64,000 bases of DNA from Clavibacter sp. A6099 (GTDB lineage: Bacteria; Actinomycetota; Actinomycetes; Actinomycetales; Microbacteriaceae). The position numbers were made by a program, and so were the translations under genes. Positions 8,586 to 16,771 of the stretch are shown here, one piece after another. The first letter of the stretch is position 1; each line of letters opens with the position of its first letter. The DNA lies in assembly GCF_021919125.1 (NCBI RefSeq), contig NZ_CP083439.1:3100001-3164000 (forward strand), read 5' to 3'. The notes under the pieces are model-generated. The model had not been told where the DNA came from, made no database searches, and was given only the letters and a program-made list of their open reading frames with translations.

Positions 8586-9313
8586 GAGGCGACCTCCGCC
8601 CCGGCGAGCGCCGCGAGCACGTCATCCGATGCGGCGACGGCGCCGAACACGCCGCCCTGCATCGTCACCATCCGCAGCGCCGCGTCGTGGTTCGCCGGAT
8701 CGGTGGCGCCCGTGCAGTCGGACAGCACCAGGCACTCGTAGCCGCGGTCGTTGGCCTCGCGCATGGTCGTGGAGACGCACACGTCGGTGGTGATGCCCGT
8801 GAGGATCAGCCGGTCGATGCCGCGCGAGCGCAGCACCAGGTCGAGGTCGGTCGCGTAGAAGGCGCCCTTGCCGGGCTTGTCGATCACGGGCTCGCCCGGG
8901 AGCGGGGCCACCTCGGGGACGATCTCCCAGCCGGGTTCGCCGCGCACGAGGATCCGCCCGCACGGGCCGACGCTGCCGATCTCGGCGCCCGCGCGCTCCG
9001 ACCGCCAGCGCTTGTTGGCGGGCAGGTCGGAGAGGTCGGGGCGGTGGCCCTCGCGGGTGTGGATCACGGTCATGCCGAGCGCGCGCACCCGCTCGAGCAG
9101 CCGGGCGGTGGGCGCGAGGCCGGCGCGCGTGAGCGCGAGGTCGTAGCCCATGCGGTCGACGTAGCCGCCGACTCCGCAGAAGTCGACCTGCCAGTCGATG
9201 CAGACCACGGCGGTGCGGGCGACGTCGACGGCGCCGTCGTAGGGCCAGGCGTAGGGATCGGCCGCGACGGACGTGGTGCCGGCGACCGGCAGGGCGGCGG
9301 GGGCGGCGCTCAC
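8582..9313 (-). CDS. biuH: Biuret hydrolase (isochorismatase-like cysteine hydrolase)
   Basis: This 243-residue cysteine hydrolase has the triad D40 ([10 protein letters not shown]), K146 (VIDKPGKG) and C179 ([11 protein letters not shown]). The spacings of 106 and 33 equal those I recall for the rhizobial biuret amidohydrolase BiuH (D36, K142, C175). The C-terminal block [10 protein letters not shown] is also typical of that branch. It would convert biuret to allophanate and ammonia, feeding the next gene. Stop-start overlaps of 4 bp link it to the permease gene upstream and the allophanate hydrolase gene downstream. RutB-like ureidoacrylate hydrolase is the main alternative, but no rut genes are present. 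Confidence 0.85.
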   Translation of the reverse strand: MSAAPAALPVAGTTSVAADPYAWPYDGAVDVARTAVVCIDWQVDFCGVGGYVDRMGYDLALTRAGLAPTARLLERVRALGMTVIHTREGHRPDLSDLPANKRWRSERAGAEIGSVGPCGRILVRGEPGWEIVPEVAPLPGEPVIDKPGKGAFYATDLDLVLRSRGIDRLILTGITTDVCVSTTMREANDRGYECLVLSDCTGATDPANHDAALRMVTMQGGVFGAVAASDDVLAALAGAEVAS

Positions 9314-10686
9314 GAGCGGGCCTCCCCCGCGTCGACGGCCGCGCCCAGCGGGGCGCGCACCCGCCCCGCGGCGTCGGCGACGACGAGGACGACCGCGCCG
9401 ACGACCATGCCGACGACGGCCGTCGAGAGGAAGTCGGCGTACGCGTGCGCCACGAGCGCGACGACGGCGCCGACCGCCCAGCCCACGAAGGCGGGGGCAC
9501 GCCAGGCGCCGCGGGCGACGACGGAGCCGGCCGCCGCGCGTCGGGGCGCGAGCAGCAGCTGGTCGACGATGAGCACGGCGCCGATGGGCGGCACGATCAC
9601 GCCCAGCAGGTTCAGCCACACCTCGAAGTAGGTCCAGATGCCGGCGACCGCGAGGACGACGCCCACCGCGCCGAGCACCAGGGTCGTGCGGCGCATGCGC
9701 ATGCCGGTGAGCTGGCTCCAGCCGACGGCGCCGTTGTAGAGGCAGTGCGCGCACACGGATCCGAGGTTCACGACCACGAACAGCACGGCGAGAGGCACGA
9801 GGGCACCGCCCTGCGCCACGAGGATCCCGAGGAAGTCGCCGCCCGCGGTGCCCGGGTCGGTCGCGCCGCCCAGCGCGACGACGAGGCCGCCGACCACCAG
9901 CGCGATCGCGTTGCCGAACGGGAAGGCCGCGAGGGTCGCGAGCACGGCCTGCCGGCCCGAGCGCGCCCAGCGCGTGAAGTCGGCGGTCATGGTGCCGGAG
10001 TCGGCGAAGAGCGCGACGACGAGGGTCACGGCCGCGCCGAAGCTGAGCGCGCCGGCTCCCGCCGCGGGCGCCGTCTGCAGCTCCGCGCCGCCCGGACGGG
10101 TCGCGACGATGACGACGGCGACCGCGCCGAGCACGAGGTAGAGGGGAGCGGCGACCACGCCGATCCAGGAGAGCGCGCGGATGCCGAGCAGCGTGACCGC
10201 GACGAAGAGGAGTCCGGCCACGAGCGTGGTGCCCGTCTGGTCCCAGCCGAGGCTGCCGTGCAGGGTGGATCCGGTGAGCCCGGTCTGGAACGCGAACCAG
10301 CCGATGACCACGGTGGCGAGGAAGCCCGCCGGCACGACGTACCCCTTCGCCCCGAACGTGCGCATCGCCATGAGCGCGAAGCTCTCGCCGCTGCGCCCGG
10401 CCAGGTAGCTGAGCGCGCCGACGTAGACCATGAGGACGAGCGTGCCGACCGCGATCGCGCCCATGCCCGGCCAGAAGCCGAGCGAGTGCACGACCAGGCC
10501 GCCGAAGACGGCGCAGGTGAGGATCATCGGGAAGCCGAGCCACACGGCGGCGACCGATGCGGTGCGGCGCCGCGCGTGGGGAGGCACGGGCTCCGACTCG
10601 TACTCGGAGAACGCGGGGCGGTCGGCGGGATCCGGGGCGGCGGGGTCGGCGTGGCGCGCGACCGGCGGGGCGGCGGGGTGCGACAT
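9310..10686 (-). CDS. NCS1 (CodB-like) permease, likely biuret or amide-nitrogen uptake
   Basis: The 458-residue protein has 12 predicted membrane helices and the NCS1/CodB pattern, including [13 protein letters not shown] in TM3 and [15 protein letters not shown] in TM6. NCS1 proteins import cytosine, allantoin, hydantoins or ureides. I start at ATG 10686 because CCAGGAG lies 7 bases upstream and the family N-terminus begins there. It is the first gene of the operon with biuH and atzF, so a biuret-like substrate is the reasonable inference. The operon is probably controlled by the divergent GntR regulator. Confidence 0.85.
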   Translation of the reverse strand: MSHPAAPPVARHADPAAPDPADRPAFSEYESEPVPPHARRRTASVAAVWLGFPMILTCAVFGGLVVHSLGFWPGMGAIAVGTLVLMVYVGALSYLAGRSGESFALMAMRTFGAKGYVVPAGFLATVVIGWFAFQTGLTGSTLHGSLGWDQTGTTLVAGLLFVAVTLLGIRALSWIGVVAAPLYLVLGAVAVVIVATRPGGAELQTAPAAGAGALSFGAAVTLVVALFADSGTMTADFTRWARSGRQAVLATLAAFPFGNAIALVVGGLVVALGGATDPGTAGGDFLGILVAQGGALVPLAVLFVVVNLGSVCAHCLYNGAVGWSQLTGMRMRRTTLVLGAVGVVLAVAGIWTYFEVWLNLLGVIVPPIGAVLIVDQLLLAPRRAAAGSVVARGAWRAPAFVGWAVGAVVALVAHAYADFLSTAVVGMVVGAVVLVVADAAGRVRAPLGAAVDAGEARS

Positions 10687-10772
10687 GGGATCTCCTGGGG
10701 AGTCGGGTGACGCCGGCGGGGGATCCGGCTGCGTCCTATAGGAACAGCCCGGCCGCACACGGGCGTTTCTGT

Positions 10773-10796
10773 CGTGTTTCCGGGATGTGAAACACG
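10773..10796. promoter_or_regulatory. Candidate GntR operator in the biuret intergenic region
   Basis: A perfect 8-bp inverted repeat, CGTGTTTC (10773-10780) and GAAACACG (10789-10796), with an 8-base spacer, lies midway between the divergent starts at 10686 and 10836. It is the only strong dyad in the interval. Confidence 0.5.
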
Positions 10797-10823
10797 TCTG
10801 GGTGGCGGCCTGGCGGCGGATCC

Positions 10824-10829
10824 TATAAT
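10824..10829 (+). promoter_or_regulatory. -10 box of the GntR gene (leaderless start)
   Basis: A perfect TATAAT ends 6 bases before the ATG at 10836, which puts the transcription start at or next to the start codon. The -35 region (about 10801-10806) is weak. No Shine-Dalgarno is present, consistent with a leaderless mRNA. Confidence 0.55.
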
Positions 10830-10835
10830 CAGGGC

Positions 10836-11522
10836 ATGGCCTCCCCCGCCCTCGTCCCCGCCCGTCTCGGCGCCGCGGAGCGCGTGCGCGTGCTGCTCGA
10901 GGAGGAGATCCTCGGCGGCGTCATCGCCCCCGGATCCCGCGTGAAGGCCGACGAGGTCGCCCAGCGGATGGGCACGAGCCACATCCCCGTGCGCGAGGCG
11001 CTGCGGGCGCTCGAGGCCGACGGCTGGGTCGTGCATCGCGCGCACGAGGGCATGTCGGTGCGGTCGCGCGTGCTGTCCGAGCTGGTGGACCTGTTCGAGG
11101 CGCGCGCGCTCGTCGAGCCGCGGGCCGTCGAGCTCGCCGCGGGGCGCCGCACGGCCGACGACCTCCGCGAGCTCGAGCGCGTGATCCGCCTGCAGGAGCG
11201 CACCGCGGATCCGGCCGACCTCGCGCGCCTCAACTACGACTTCCACGTGGCCCTCGCGGCCGCCGCGCACAACAGCACGCTGGCGCAGGTCGTGGAGTCG
11301 ATGTCGAAGCGCGTGCGCTTCCACTACCTGCCGGCCGCGAGCGCCCGGCGGACCGACTCGCTCGCCGACCACCGCGAGCTGCTGACGCTGATCGAGCGGC
11401 GCGAGGGCGAGCGGGCGGCGGACCTCGCGCGCCGGCACGTCGAGGCCACGCGCGTCGACGCGTGCGCCGCGCTCGAGGACCTCCTGCGCGCGGAGGCCGA
11501 CGCGGCCGAGGCAGCGGGCTAG
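10836..11522 (+). CDS. GntR-family regulator with FCD ligand domain
   Basis: The 228-residue protein has a winged HTH (about 14-75, with VAQRMGTSHIPVREALRALEADGWV) and an FCD effector domain (about 85-215). The FCD metal/ligand residues are visible as NYDFH, ADHRELL and RRHVEATR. FadR-subfamily regulators of this kind usually repress adjacent catabolic genes and release DNA on binding a small acid. The divergent biuret operon and the GAAAC dyad between them make that operon the likely target, and allophanate or another pathway intermediate the likely effector (inference). Confidence 0.88.
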   Translation: MASPALVPARLGAAERVRVLLEEEILGGVIAPGSRVKADEVAQRMGTSHIPVREALRALEADGWVVHRAHEGMSVRSRVLSELVDLFEARALVEPRAVELAAGRRTADDLRELERVIRLQERTADPADLARLNYDFHVALAAAAHNSTLAQVVESMSKRVRFHYLPAASARRTDSLADHRELLTLIERREGERAADLARRHVEATRVDACAALEDLLRAEADAAEAAG

Positions 11523-11534
11523 GGCGCGTCGCCG

Positions 11535-11555
11535 GCTCGGGATCAGAGCCCGAGC
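11535..11555. terminator. Hairpin between the convergent GntR and HAD genes
   Basis: GCTCGGG (11535-11541) pairs with CCCGAGC (11549-11555) across a 7-base loop that contains the HAD stop codon. It is a short stem and could serve both converging transcripts. Confidence 0.3.
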
Positions 11556-12241
11556 AGCCGCTCCAGCGCCGGGTCCTCGAGGGACTCGAGCACCAGGTCG
11601 GCGCCCGCGTCGCGCAGCTCGTCGGCCGAGTAGTGGCCGCTCGCGACGCCGACCGCGGTGGCCCCGGCCTCGTGCGCGGAGGTGATGTCGTTCGGGGTGT
11701 CGCCGACCACGAGCACCTCGTCGCGGGCGGGCGCGGCACCGCGCAGGGTGCCGGCCGTCGCGATCGCCCGGCGCACCACGTCGACCCGGTCGGGCGCGTC
11801 GGATCCGTAGGCGCCGAACACGAAGAACCGGCCGAGCCGCGCGGGCTCCATCTTCGTGCGGGCCGCGCCCTCCATCGCGCCGGAGACGACGCCGAGCACG
11901 ACGCCCGCGTCGGCGAGCCGGTCGAGCAGCGCCTCCGCGCCGGCGAGCACGCGGTAGCCCTCTGAGACGCGGATGTCGTCGGCGAGGTGCCGCAGGTAGG
12001 AGGCGTAGAGGCGGGCGAGCTCGGCGGGCTCGGGATCCCGGCCCATCACGCCGCGGAACGTCGCCGCGCCGACCTGCGGATCCGTCTCCCCCGCCGACGA
12101 GTGCTCGCCGATGTCGGCCTCCACGTCGTGCAGGTCACGGAAGGCCATCGCCCAGCTGCGGGCGCCGGAGCCGCCCGTGTGGATGAGGGTCTCGTCGATG
12201 TCGAAGAGGACGGCGGGCGGGATGCGATCGGTGTCGGCCAT
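11543..12241 (-). CDS. HAD-superfamily hydrolase (phosphoglycolate phosphatase-like)
   Basis: The 232-residue protein carries the HAD motifs: DIDET (motif I, about residues 14-18), VVSGA (motif II) and VGDTPNDI (motif IV), with an alpha-helical cap between I and II. The family dephosphorylates small phosphorylated metabolites. The motif order and cap size fit the Gph/beta-phosphoglucomutase branch, but the substrate cannot be named. It converges on the GntR gene. The MarR gene ends 56 bases upstream, so they might share transcription. Confidence 0.82.
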   Translation of the reverse strand: MADTDRIPPAVLFDIDETLIHTGGSGARSWAMAFRDLHDVEADIGEHSSAGETDPQVGAATFRGVMGRDPEPAELARLYASYLRHLADDIRVSEGYRVLAGAEALLDRLADAGVVLGVVSGAMEGAARTKMEPARLGRFFVFGAYGSDAPDRVDVVRRAIATAGTLRGAAPARDEVLVVGDTPNDITSAHEAGATAVGVASGHYSADELRDAGADLVLESLEDPALERLLGL

Positions 12242-12296
12242 GGATCCATCGTGCTCCGGCGGACCTCCGTGCGACCCGGACGGCGGGCCCGATGGA

Positions 12297-12806
12297 TCAG
12301 GAGCGCCGCGCCCGCACCCGCTCGGTCGTCCGCGCGATGACGCGCAGGCTGTCGATGAGGGTCGCGATCTGCTCGCGGCTGAGGTCGGCGAGCACCTCGT
12401 CCTCGTCGGCGACGAGGCGGCGCATGGCCCGGTCGACGCGCTCGATGCCGAACGGCGTGAGCACCACGAGCCGGCTGCGGCCGCCCGCCGGATCCTCCTC
12501 GCGCGTGATGAAGGAGCGCGCGGTCAGCCGGTTCACCCGGTGCACGAGGCTGCCGGTGTCGGTGCCGAGGCGCTCGGCGAGGCCGGCGCGCGTGAGGCCC
12601 GCGTCGCCCTGCTGGCGGAGCACGGACAGGAACTCGAACTCGCTCGTGGTGAGGCCCTCGGCGGCGAACGCGCCCTCGCGGATCCGCTGCATCTGCGGCA
12701 GCAGCCGCCGCAGCCGCGACACCACGTCGAGCGGCGCGAAGTCGACGTCGGGCATGGCGGCGCCCCAGGCGTCGATCACGAGGTCGACGTCGTCGTCATC
12801 CTTCAT
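12297..12806 (-). CDS. MarR-family transcriptional regulator
   Basis: The 169-residue protein has a MarR winged helix: the TTSEFEFLSVLRQQG dimer/HTH region, recognition helix TDTGSLVHRVNRLTARSFI and the wing with DPAGGRSRLVVLT. The acidic N-terminus (MKDDDDVD) is preceded by GGGAG, supporting ATG 12806. It is divergent from the homocysteine S-methyltransferase gene 135 bases away, so that gene or its own promoter may be the target. The ligand is unknown. Confidence 0.85.
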   Translation of the reverse strand: MKDDDDVDLVIDAWGAAMPDVDFAPLDVVSRLRRLLPQMQRIREGAFAAEGLTTSEFEFLSVLRQQGDAGLTRAGLAERLGTDTGSLVHRVNRLTARSFITREEDPAGGRSRLVVLTPFGIERVDRAMRRLVADEDEVLADLSREQIATLIDSLRVIARTTERVRARRS

Positions 12807-12941
12807 CGGGACTCCCACCGTCGCGTCCACGGTACCCGGGACGGCGGCGGCTCGCGGGCGGGTGGGCACGCGGCGGAAGGGCGGTGTCGCGGGACGTCGC
12901 GGAATCGCGGATCCGTCACCGCGCTCCGGCAGGATGTGCGC

Positions 12942-13847
12942 ATGACCCGGCCGCTCCCGCTCCCCGACCGCCCGCTGGTGCTCGACGGCGGCCTCGGCAC
13001 GCTGCTGGAGGCGCGCGGGCACGACCTGTCGGATCCGCTGTGGAGCGCGCGAGTGCTCGCCGACGAGCCCGACGCCGTCCGGGCGGCGCACGCCGAGTTC
13101 TTCCGCGCGGGAGCGGACGTGGCGATCACGGCGTCGTACCAGGTGGGATTCGCGGCGTTCGCGGCGCGCGGGCTGGGCACGGCGGAGACCGAGGCGCTGC
13201 TGCGGGCGAGCGTGCGGCTCGCGGCCGAGGCGCGGGACGAGGTCGCGCGGGACGACGCCGCGGGGGCGGGCCGCGACCGGTGGATCGCCGCGTCCGTCGG
13301 CCCCTACGGCGCGACGCTCGGCGACGGATCCGAGTACGCGGGATCCAGCGGCCTGACGCGCGACGAGCTCCGCCGCTGGCACGCGCCGCGGTTCGCCGTG
13401 CTCGCCGACGCCGGCGCCGACCTCCTCGCCTGCGAGACCATCCCGAGCCTCGACGAGGGCCGCGCGCTCGTGGATCTCGCGCGCGGCTCGGGCGCATCCG
13501 CCTGGCTCGCGTTCACGGTCGTCGACGGGCGCCTGCGCTCCGGCGAGCCGATGGCCGAGGGGTTCCGGCTCGCGGAGGAGGCCGACGAGGTCGTGGCCGT
13601 GGGGATCAACTGCGCGCACCCGGATGAGGTGCCGGCCGCGATCGCCGCGGCCCGGAGCGTCACCGACCGGCCGGTCGTCGTCTACCCGAACTCCGGCGAG
13701 CGCTGGGACGCCGTCGCGCGGGGCTGGCGCGGCGACCCGGCCCTGCCGTCCGTCGGGGCGTGGATCCGGGCGGGAGCGAGCCTCGTGGGCGGCTGCTGCC
13801 GGGTCGGCCCGGACGAGATCGCGCGGATGAAGGACGCGCTGGGCTGA
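12942..13847 (+). CDS. mmuM: Homocysteine S-methyltransferase
   Basis: The 301-residue (beta/alpha)8 enzyme has the N-terminal VLDGGLGTLLEARG substrate motif and the zinc cysteines at GINC and GGCC, the family's Zn-thiolate site that activates homocysteine. It transfers a methyl group from S-methylmethionine (or S-adenosylmethionine) to homocysteine to give methionine. S-methylmethionine is abundant in plants, which fits a plant-associated host. ATG 12942 has an AGGATG site just upstream. No S-methylmethionine permease (mmuP) is adjacent. Confidence 0.92.
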   Translation: MTRPLPLPDRPLVLDGGLGTLLEARGHDLSDPLWSARVLADEPDAVRAAHAEFFRAGADVAITASYQVGFAAFAARGLGTAETEALLRASVRLAAEARDEVARDDAAGAGRDRWIAASVGPYGATLGDGSEYAGSSGLTRDELRRWHAPRFAVLADAGADLLACETIPSLDEGRALVDLARGSGASAWLAFTVVDGRLRSGEPMAEGFRLAEEADEVVAVGINCAHPDEVPAAIAAARSVTDRPVVVYPNSGERWDAVARGWRGDPALPSVGAWIRAGASLVGGCCRVGPDEIARMKDALG

Positions 13848-13860
13848 CGGCGCGCAGACG

Positions 13861-13896
13861 ACGACGACCCGCCCCCGCGAGGGGACGGGCCGTCGT
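13861..13896. terminator. Terminator hairpin between mmuM and the quinone reductase gene
   Basis: ACGACG (13861-13866) and CGTCGT (13891-13896) close a stem that continues through CCCG/CGGG and CCCC/GGGG with single-base bulges. It sits between two convergent genes and probably serves both. Confidence 0.6.
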
Positions 13897-13932
13897 GGTG
13901 TGCGGATCCGCCTCGGGTGCGGATCCGTGGGA

Positions 13933-14796
13933 TCAGGCGCCCGCGACCGCCTGGCGGAGGCCGTCGGCGAGCGACGTGGTGGGACGGCCGAGCAGGCGCG
14001 CGAGGTCGCCCGTCTCGTCGTCGAGCTGGCCGGCGCGCGTCGCCGCGTCGAGGCCGACGACGAAGCCGACGGTGCCCTCGTCGAGGCCGGCGCCGCCGAG
14101 GATCCGCGCGTGCTCCTCGCTCGAGACCTGCGAGACGGGGACGGGCTGGCCGAGGATGCCGGAGATCGCCTGGGCGAGGTCGTCCTGGGTCCAGCGCTCG
14201 TCGCCCGCGAGCTCGAACGTCTGCCCGGCGAGCGAGTCGTCGAGGGCCGCGACCGCGGTGGCCTCGGCGAAGTCGGCGATGGTGGCGCTCGCGACGCGAC
14301 CGTCTCCCGCGCTCGTGAGGAGCGCGCCGGACTGCTTCACGGAGTCGACCGTGCCCGCGTAGTTCTCCGTGTACCAGCCGTTGCGGAGCAGCGTGACGGG
14401 GACACCCGACGCGGCGAGCACCTCCTCGGTGGCCTTGTGCTCGCCCGCGATGAAGAGCTCGGTGGTGGAGGCGCGGAGGACGCTCGTGTAGAGGATCCGG
14501 CCGACTCCCGCGGCCTTCGCGGCCTCGATGACGGTGGTGTGCTGCGGCACGCGCTGGCCGACCTCGCTGCCGGAGACGAGCACGAGGGTGTCGCCGGGCT
14601 GGATCGCGGCCTTCACGCTCTCGGCGTCGGTGTACTCGAGGCGCGCGGTGCGGACGCCCTGCGCGGCGAGGTCGGCGAGGGCCTCGGGGCGGCGCGCGGT
14701 GGCGAGCACGTCGGATGCGGCGGCGCCGCGGGCGAGGAGGGACGCGACGATGCGCGATCCGAGGCGGCCGGTGGCGGCGGTGACGACGATGGTCAT
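13933..14796 (-). CDS. NmrA-like NAD(P)H-dependent quinone reductase (QorB/Qor2-like)
   Basis: The 287-residue atypical short-chain dehydrogenase starts with the Rossmann motif TAATGRLGSRI and resembles the QorB type of NAD(P)H:quinone oxidoreductase. Such enzymes reduce quinones or sense the NADP redox state. An AAAGGC site precedes ATG 14796. It is divergent from an HxlR regulator, the same arrangement as qor2/qorR in Corynebacterium glutamicum, where the regulator represses qor2 and releases it under disulfide stress. A comparable role here is inference from synteny. Confidence 0.82.
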   Translation of the reverse strand: MTIVVTAATGRLGSRIVASLLARGAAASDVLATARRPEALADLAAQGVRTARLEYTDAESVKAAIQPGDTLVLVSGSEVGQRVPQHTTVIEAAKAAGVGRILYTSVLRASTTELFIAGEHKATEEVLAASGVPVTLLRNGWYTENYAGTVDSVKQSGALLTSAGDGRVASATIADFAEATAVAALDDSLAGQTFELAGDERWTQDDLAQAISGILGQPVPVSQVSSEEHARILGGAGLDEGTVGFVVGLDAATRAGQLDDETGDLARLLGRPTTSLADGLRQAVAGA

Positions 14797-14854
14797 GGGG
14801 TGCCTTTCGAGTGGGGGACGAGCGGTACGTCGGGGTCAACGACTCCGTTGCGGA

Positions 14855-14876
14855 GTACCTTCCCACAGGGAGGTAC
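14855..14876. promoter_or_regulatory. Candidate HxlR operator in the qor/hxlR intergenic region
   Basis: GTACCTTCCC and GGGAGGTAC form a near-perfect inverted repeat around ACA. A second, GC-poorer half-match (ACCTTCTGGTAAG) continues toward the HxlR start. The dyad lies between the divergent starts at 14796 and 14901. Confidence 0.5.
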
Positions 14877-14900
14877 CCACCTTCTGGTAAGTTGTGGGAT

Positions 14901-15290
14901 GTGACGCAGATGAGCTTCCGGGTGAGCCGCGACCGACCCGGCGTGACCGAGGGCCGCTACCCCGCGAACTGCCCGTCGCGCACCCTGCTCGACCACATCA
15001 CGAGCAAGTGGGGCGTGCTCGTGCTCCTCGCGCTCGGGGAGCGGTCGCGTCGGTGGGGCGAGCTGCGGCGCGAGGTCGAGGGGATCAGCGAGAAGATGCT
15101 CGCCTCCACGCTGCGCACGCTCGCCGACGACGGGCTCGTCCTCCGCGAGGCGCAGCCCACCATCCCGCCGCGGGTCGACTACCGGCTCACCGAGCTCGGC
15201 CACGAGGTGAGCGCCCGGCTCGTGCCGCTGATGGACCTCGTCATGGACGTCACCGAGGACACGTCGCCGCTGGCGTCGCGCCGACCCTAG
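14901..15290 (+). CDS. HxlR-family (DUF24) redox-responsive regulator, QorR-like
   Basis: The 129-residue protein is a DUF24 winged helix. C24 in the NCPSRTLLDHITSKW block is the conserved N-terminal cysteine through which YodB/QorR/HypR-type regulators sense diamide, quinones or other electrophiles. The recognition region is EGISEKMLASTLRTLADDGLV. The start is GTG 14901 or ATG 14910. A TAAGTT box at 14888-14893 would make the GTG almost leaderless. The divergent quinone reductase is the likely target. Confidence 0.85.
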   Translation: MTQMSFRVSRDRPGVTEGRYPANCPSRTLLDHITSKWGVLVLLALGERSRRWGELRREVEGISEKMLASTLRTLADDGLVLREAQPTIPPRVDYRLTELGHEVSARLVPLMDLVMDVTEDTSPLASRRP

Positions 15291-15366
15291 GCTGGATCCG
15301 GCAGCCGAGGGATCGGCGCCGACCCGCCCCGCGCCACGGCGCCACCCGGCCAAAGAGAGACCGACG

Positions 15367-16662
15367 ATGCCCTCCCCGTCCGCGCCGACGCTGTCGCGCA
15401 CGCTCGCCCCGACCCGCGACGTCCGCCGCGCGCGCGTCGCCGTCGGCGTCCTCTTCTTCACCAACGGCGCGATCTTCGCGAACCTGCTGCCGCGCTACCC
15501 GTCGATCAAGGCGGAGCTGGGGCTCGCCAACGTCGAGTTCGGGGCAGCCGTCGCCGCGTCGCCGCTGGGCGCGCTCATCGCGGGGCTCGCAGCCGGCGTG
15601 CTCATCCGCCGGTACCGGTCGGCGCGCGTGGCGGTCGCCGCGACCGTGGTGGCCTCCATCGGGATCCTCCTGGCCGGCCTCGCGCCCGGCTGGCTCGTGC
15701 TCGCGGGTGCCCTGTTCCTCGCGGGCGCCATGGACTCGATCACCGACGTCGCGCAGAACTCGCACGCGCTGCGGGTGCAGCGGCTGTACGGGCGCTCGAT
15801 CATCAACTCCTTCCACGCGGTCTGGTCGATCGGCGCGGTGGCCGGCGGGATCATGGGCGCGGCCGCCGCGCAGATCCGGATGCCGCTGATCGTGCACCTC
15901 TCCATCTCGGCCGTGCTGTTCAGCGCGCTGGCGGTGCTCTCGCTGCTGTGGCTGCTGAAGGGCCCGGAGCCGGAGCCCGGCGAGGGCGGCGCGGCGCACG
16001 CGCACGCGCCGGATCCCGAGGGCGACGTCGCGCGCGCCGCCTCCCCGCGCGCGCTCGGCCTGGTCGCGAAGTACGGCGTGCTGCTCGCGCTCGTGATCAT
16101 CGCGTCCGGCGGCGCCATCGTCGAGGACGCCGGCAGCTCCTGGTCGGCCATCTACCTCTCGGGCGACCTCGGCGCGAGCGCGTTCGTCGCGGGCCTCGGC
16201 TTCATCTCGCTCCAGGGCATGCAGTTCGTCGGCCGGATGCTCGGCGACCGCATGGTCGACCGCTTCGGCCAGCGCGCCATCGCCCGCCTCGGCGGCGTCC
16301 TCGTGCTCGTCGGCATGGGCGCCGCGCTCGCGTTCCCGAGCATCGTCGGCACGATCGTCGGGTTCGGCGTCGCGGGCTTCGGCGTCGCGACGCTCATCCC
16401 CGCCGCGATGCAGGCCGCGGACGAGCTCCCCGGCTTCAAGCCCGGCACCGGCCTCACCATCGTCGGCTGGCTGCTGCGGCTCGGCTTCCTCATCTCGCCG
16501 CCCGTCGTCGGCGCCATCGCGGACGCCTCGTCCCTCCGCTTCGGCCTGATCTTCATCCCGGCCGCCGGGCTCCTCGTGCTGGTGTTCTCGCGGGTGCTGG
16601 CGACGCGGCGGGCGCACCCGGCGGCGCAGGCGGCACCGGGCGCGGCCGTCCCCTCCCCCTAG
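15367..16662 (+). CDS. MFS transporter
   Basis: The 431-residue protein has 12 predicted membrane helices in two six-helix halves joined by a His/Pro-rich loop (about 205-225). The first half shows the NLLPRYPSIKAELGL and GLAAGVLIRRYRSAR segments (MFS motif A region). It resembles the uncharacterised YbjJ-like exporters, but the substrate cannot be assigned. AAAGAGAGA precedes ATG 15367. It stands alone between the HxlR gene and the aldo/keto reductase. Confidence 0.82.
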   Translation: MPSPSAPTLSRTLAPTRDVRRARVAVGVLFFTNGAIFANLLPRYPSIKAELGLANVEFGAAVAASPLGALIAGLAAGVLIRRYRSARVAVAATVVASIGILLAGLAPGWLVLAGALFLAGAMDSITDVAQNSHALRVQRLYGRSIINSFHAVWSIGAVAGGIMGAAAAQIRMPLIVHLSISAVLFSALAVLSLLWLLKGPEPEPGEGGAAHAHAPDPEGDVARAASPRALGLVAKYGVLLALVIIASGGAIVEDAGSSWSAIYLSGDLGASAFVAGLGFISLQGMQFVGRMLGDRMVDRFGQRAIARLGGVLVLVGMGAALAFPSIVGTIVGFGVAGFGVATLIPAAMQAADELPGFKPGTGLTIVGWLLRLGFLISPPVVGAIADASSLRFGLIFIPAAGLLVLVFSRVLATRRAHPAAQAAPGAAVPSP

Positions 16663-16771
16663 GGCGCCCTCGCGCGGATCCGCTCACGGGCTCCTGCGAG
16701 TGCCGTCGCGCGCATGCTCGCCGCGGGAGAGTGGGCGCACGCCGACCGCCGCGCCACCCGAGAGGATCGCC

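Noticed and set aside
3289-8625. A 1778-codon open frame on the minus strand.
   Set aside because: It runs antisense or out of frame through five well-supported genes and is low-complexity Arg/Gly/Ala/Asp. This is a GC-bias shadow.
5523-8741. A 1072-codon plus-strand frame through the GT-C, allophanate hydrolase and biuret hydrolase genes.
   Set aside because: Same cause: no recognisable domain, composition of a GC-rich shadow frame.
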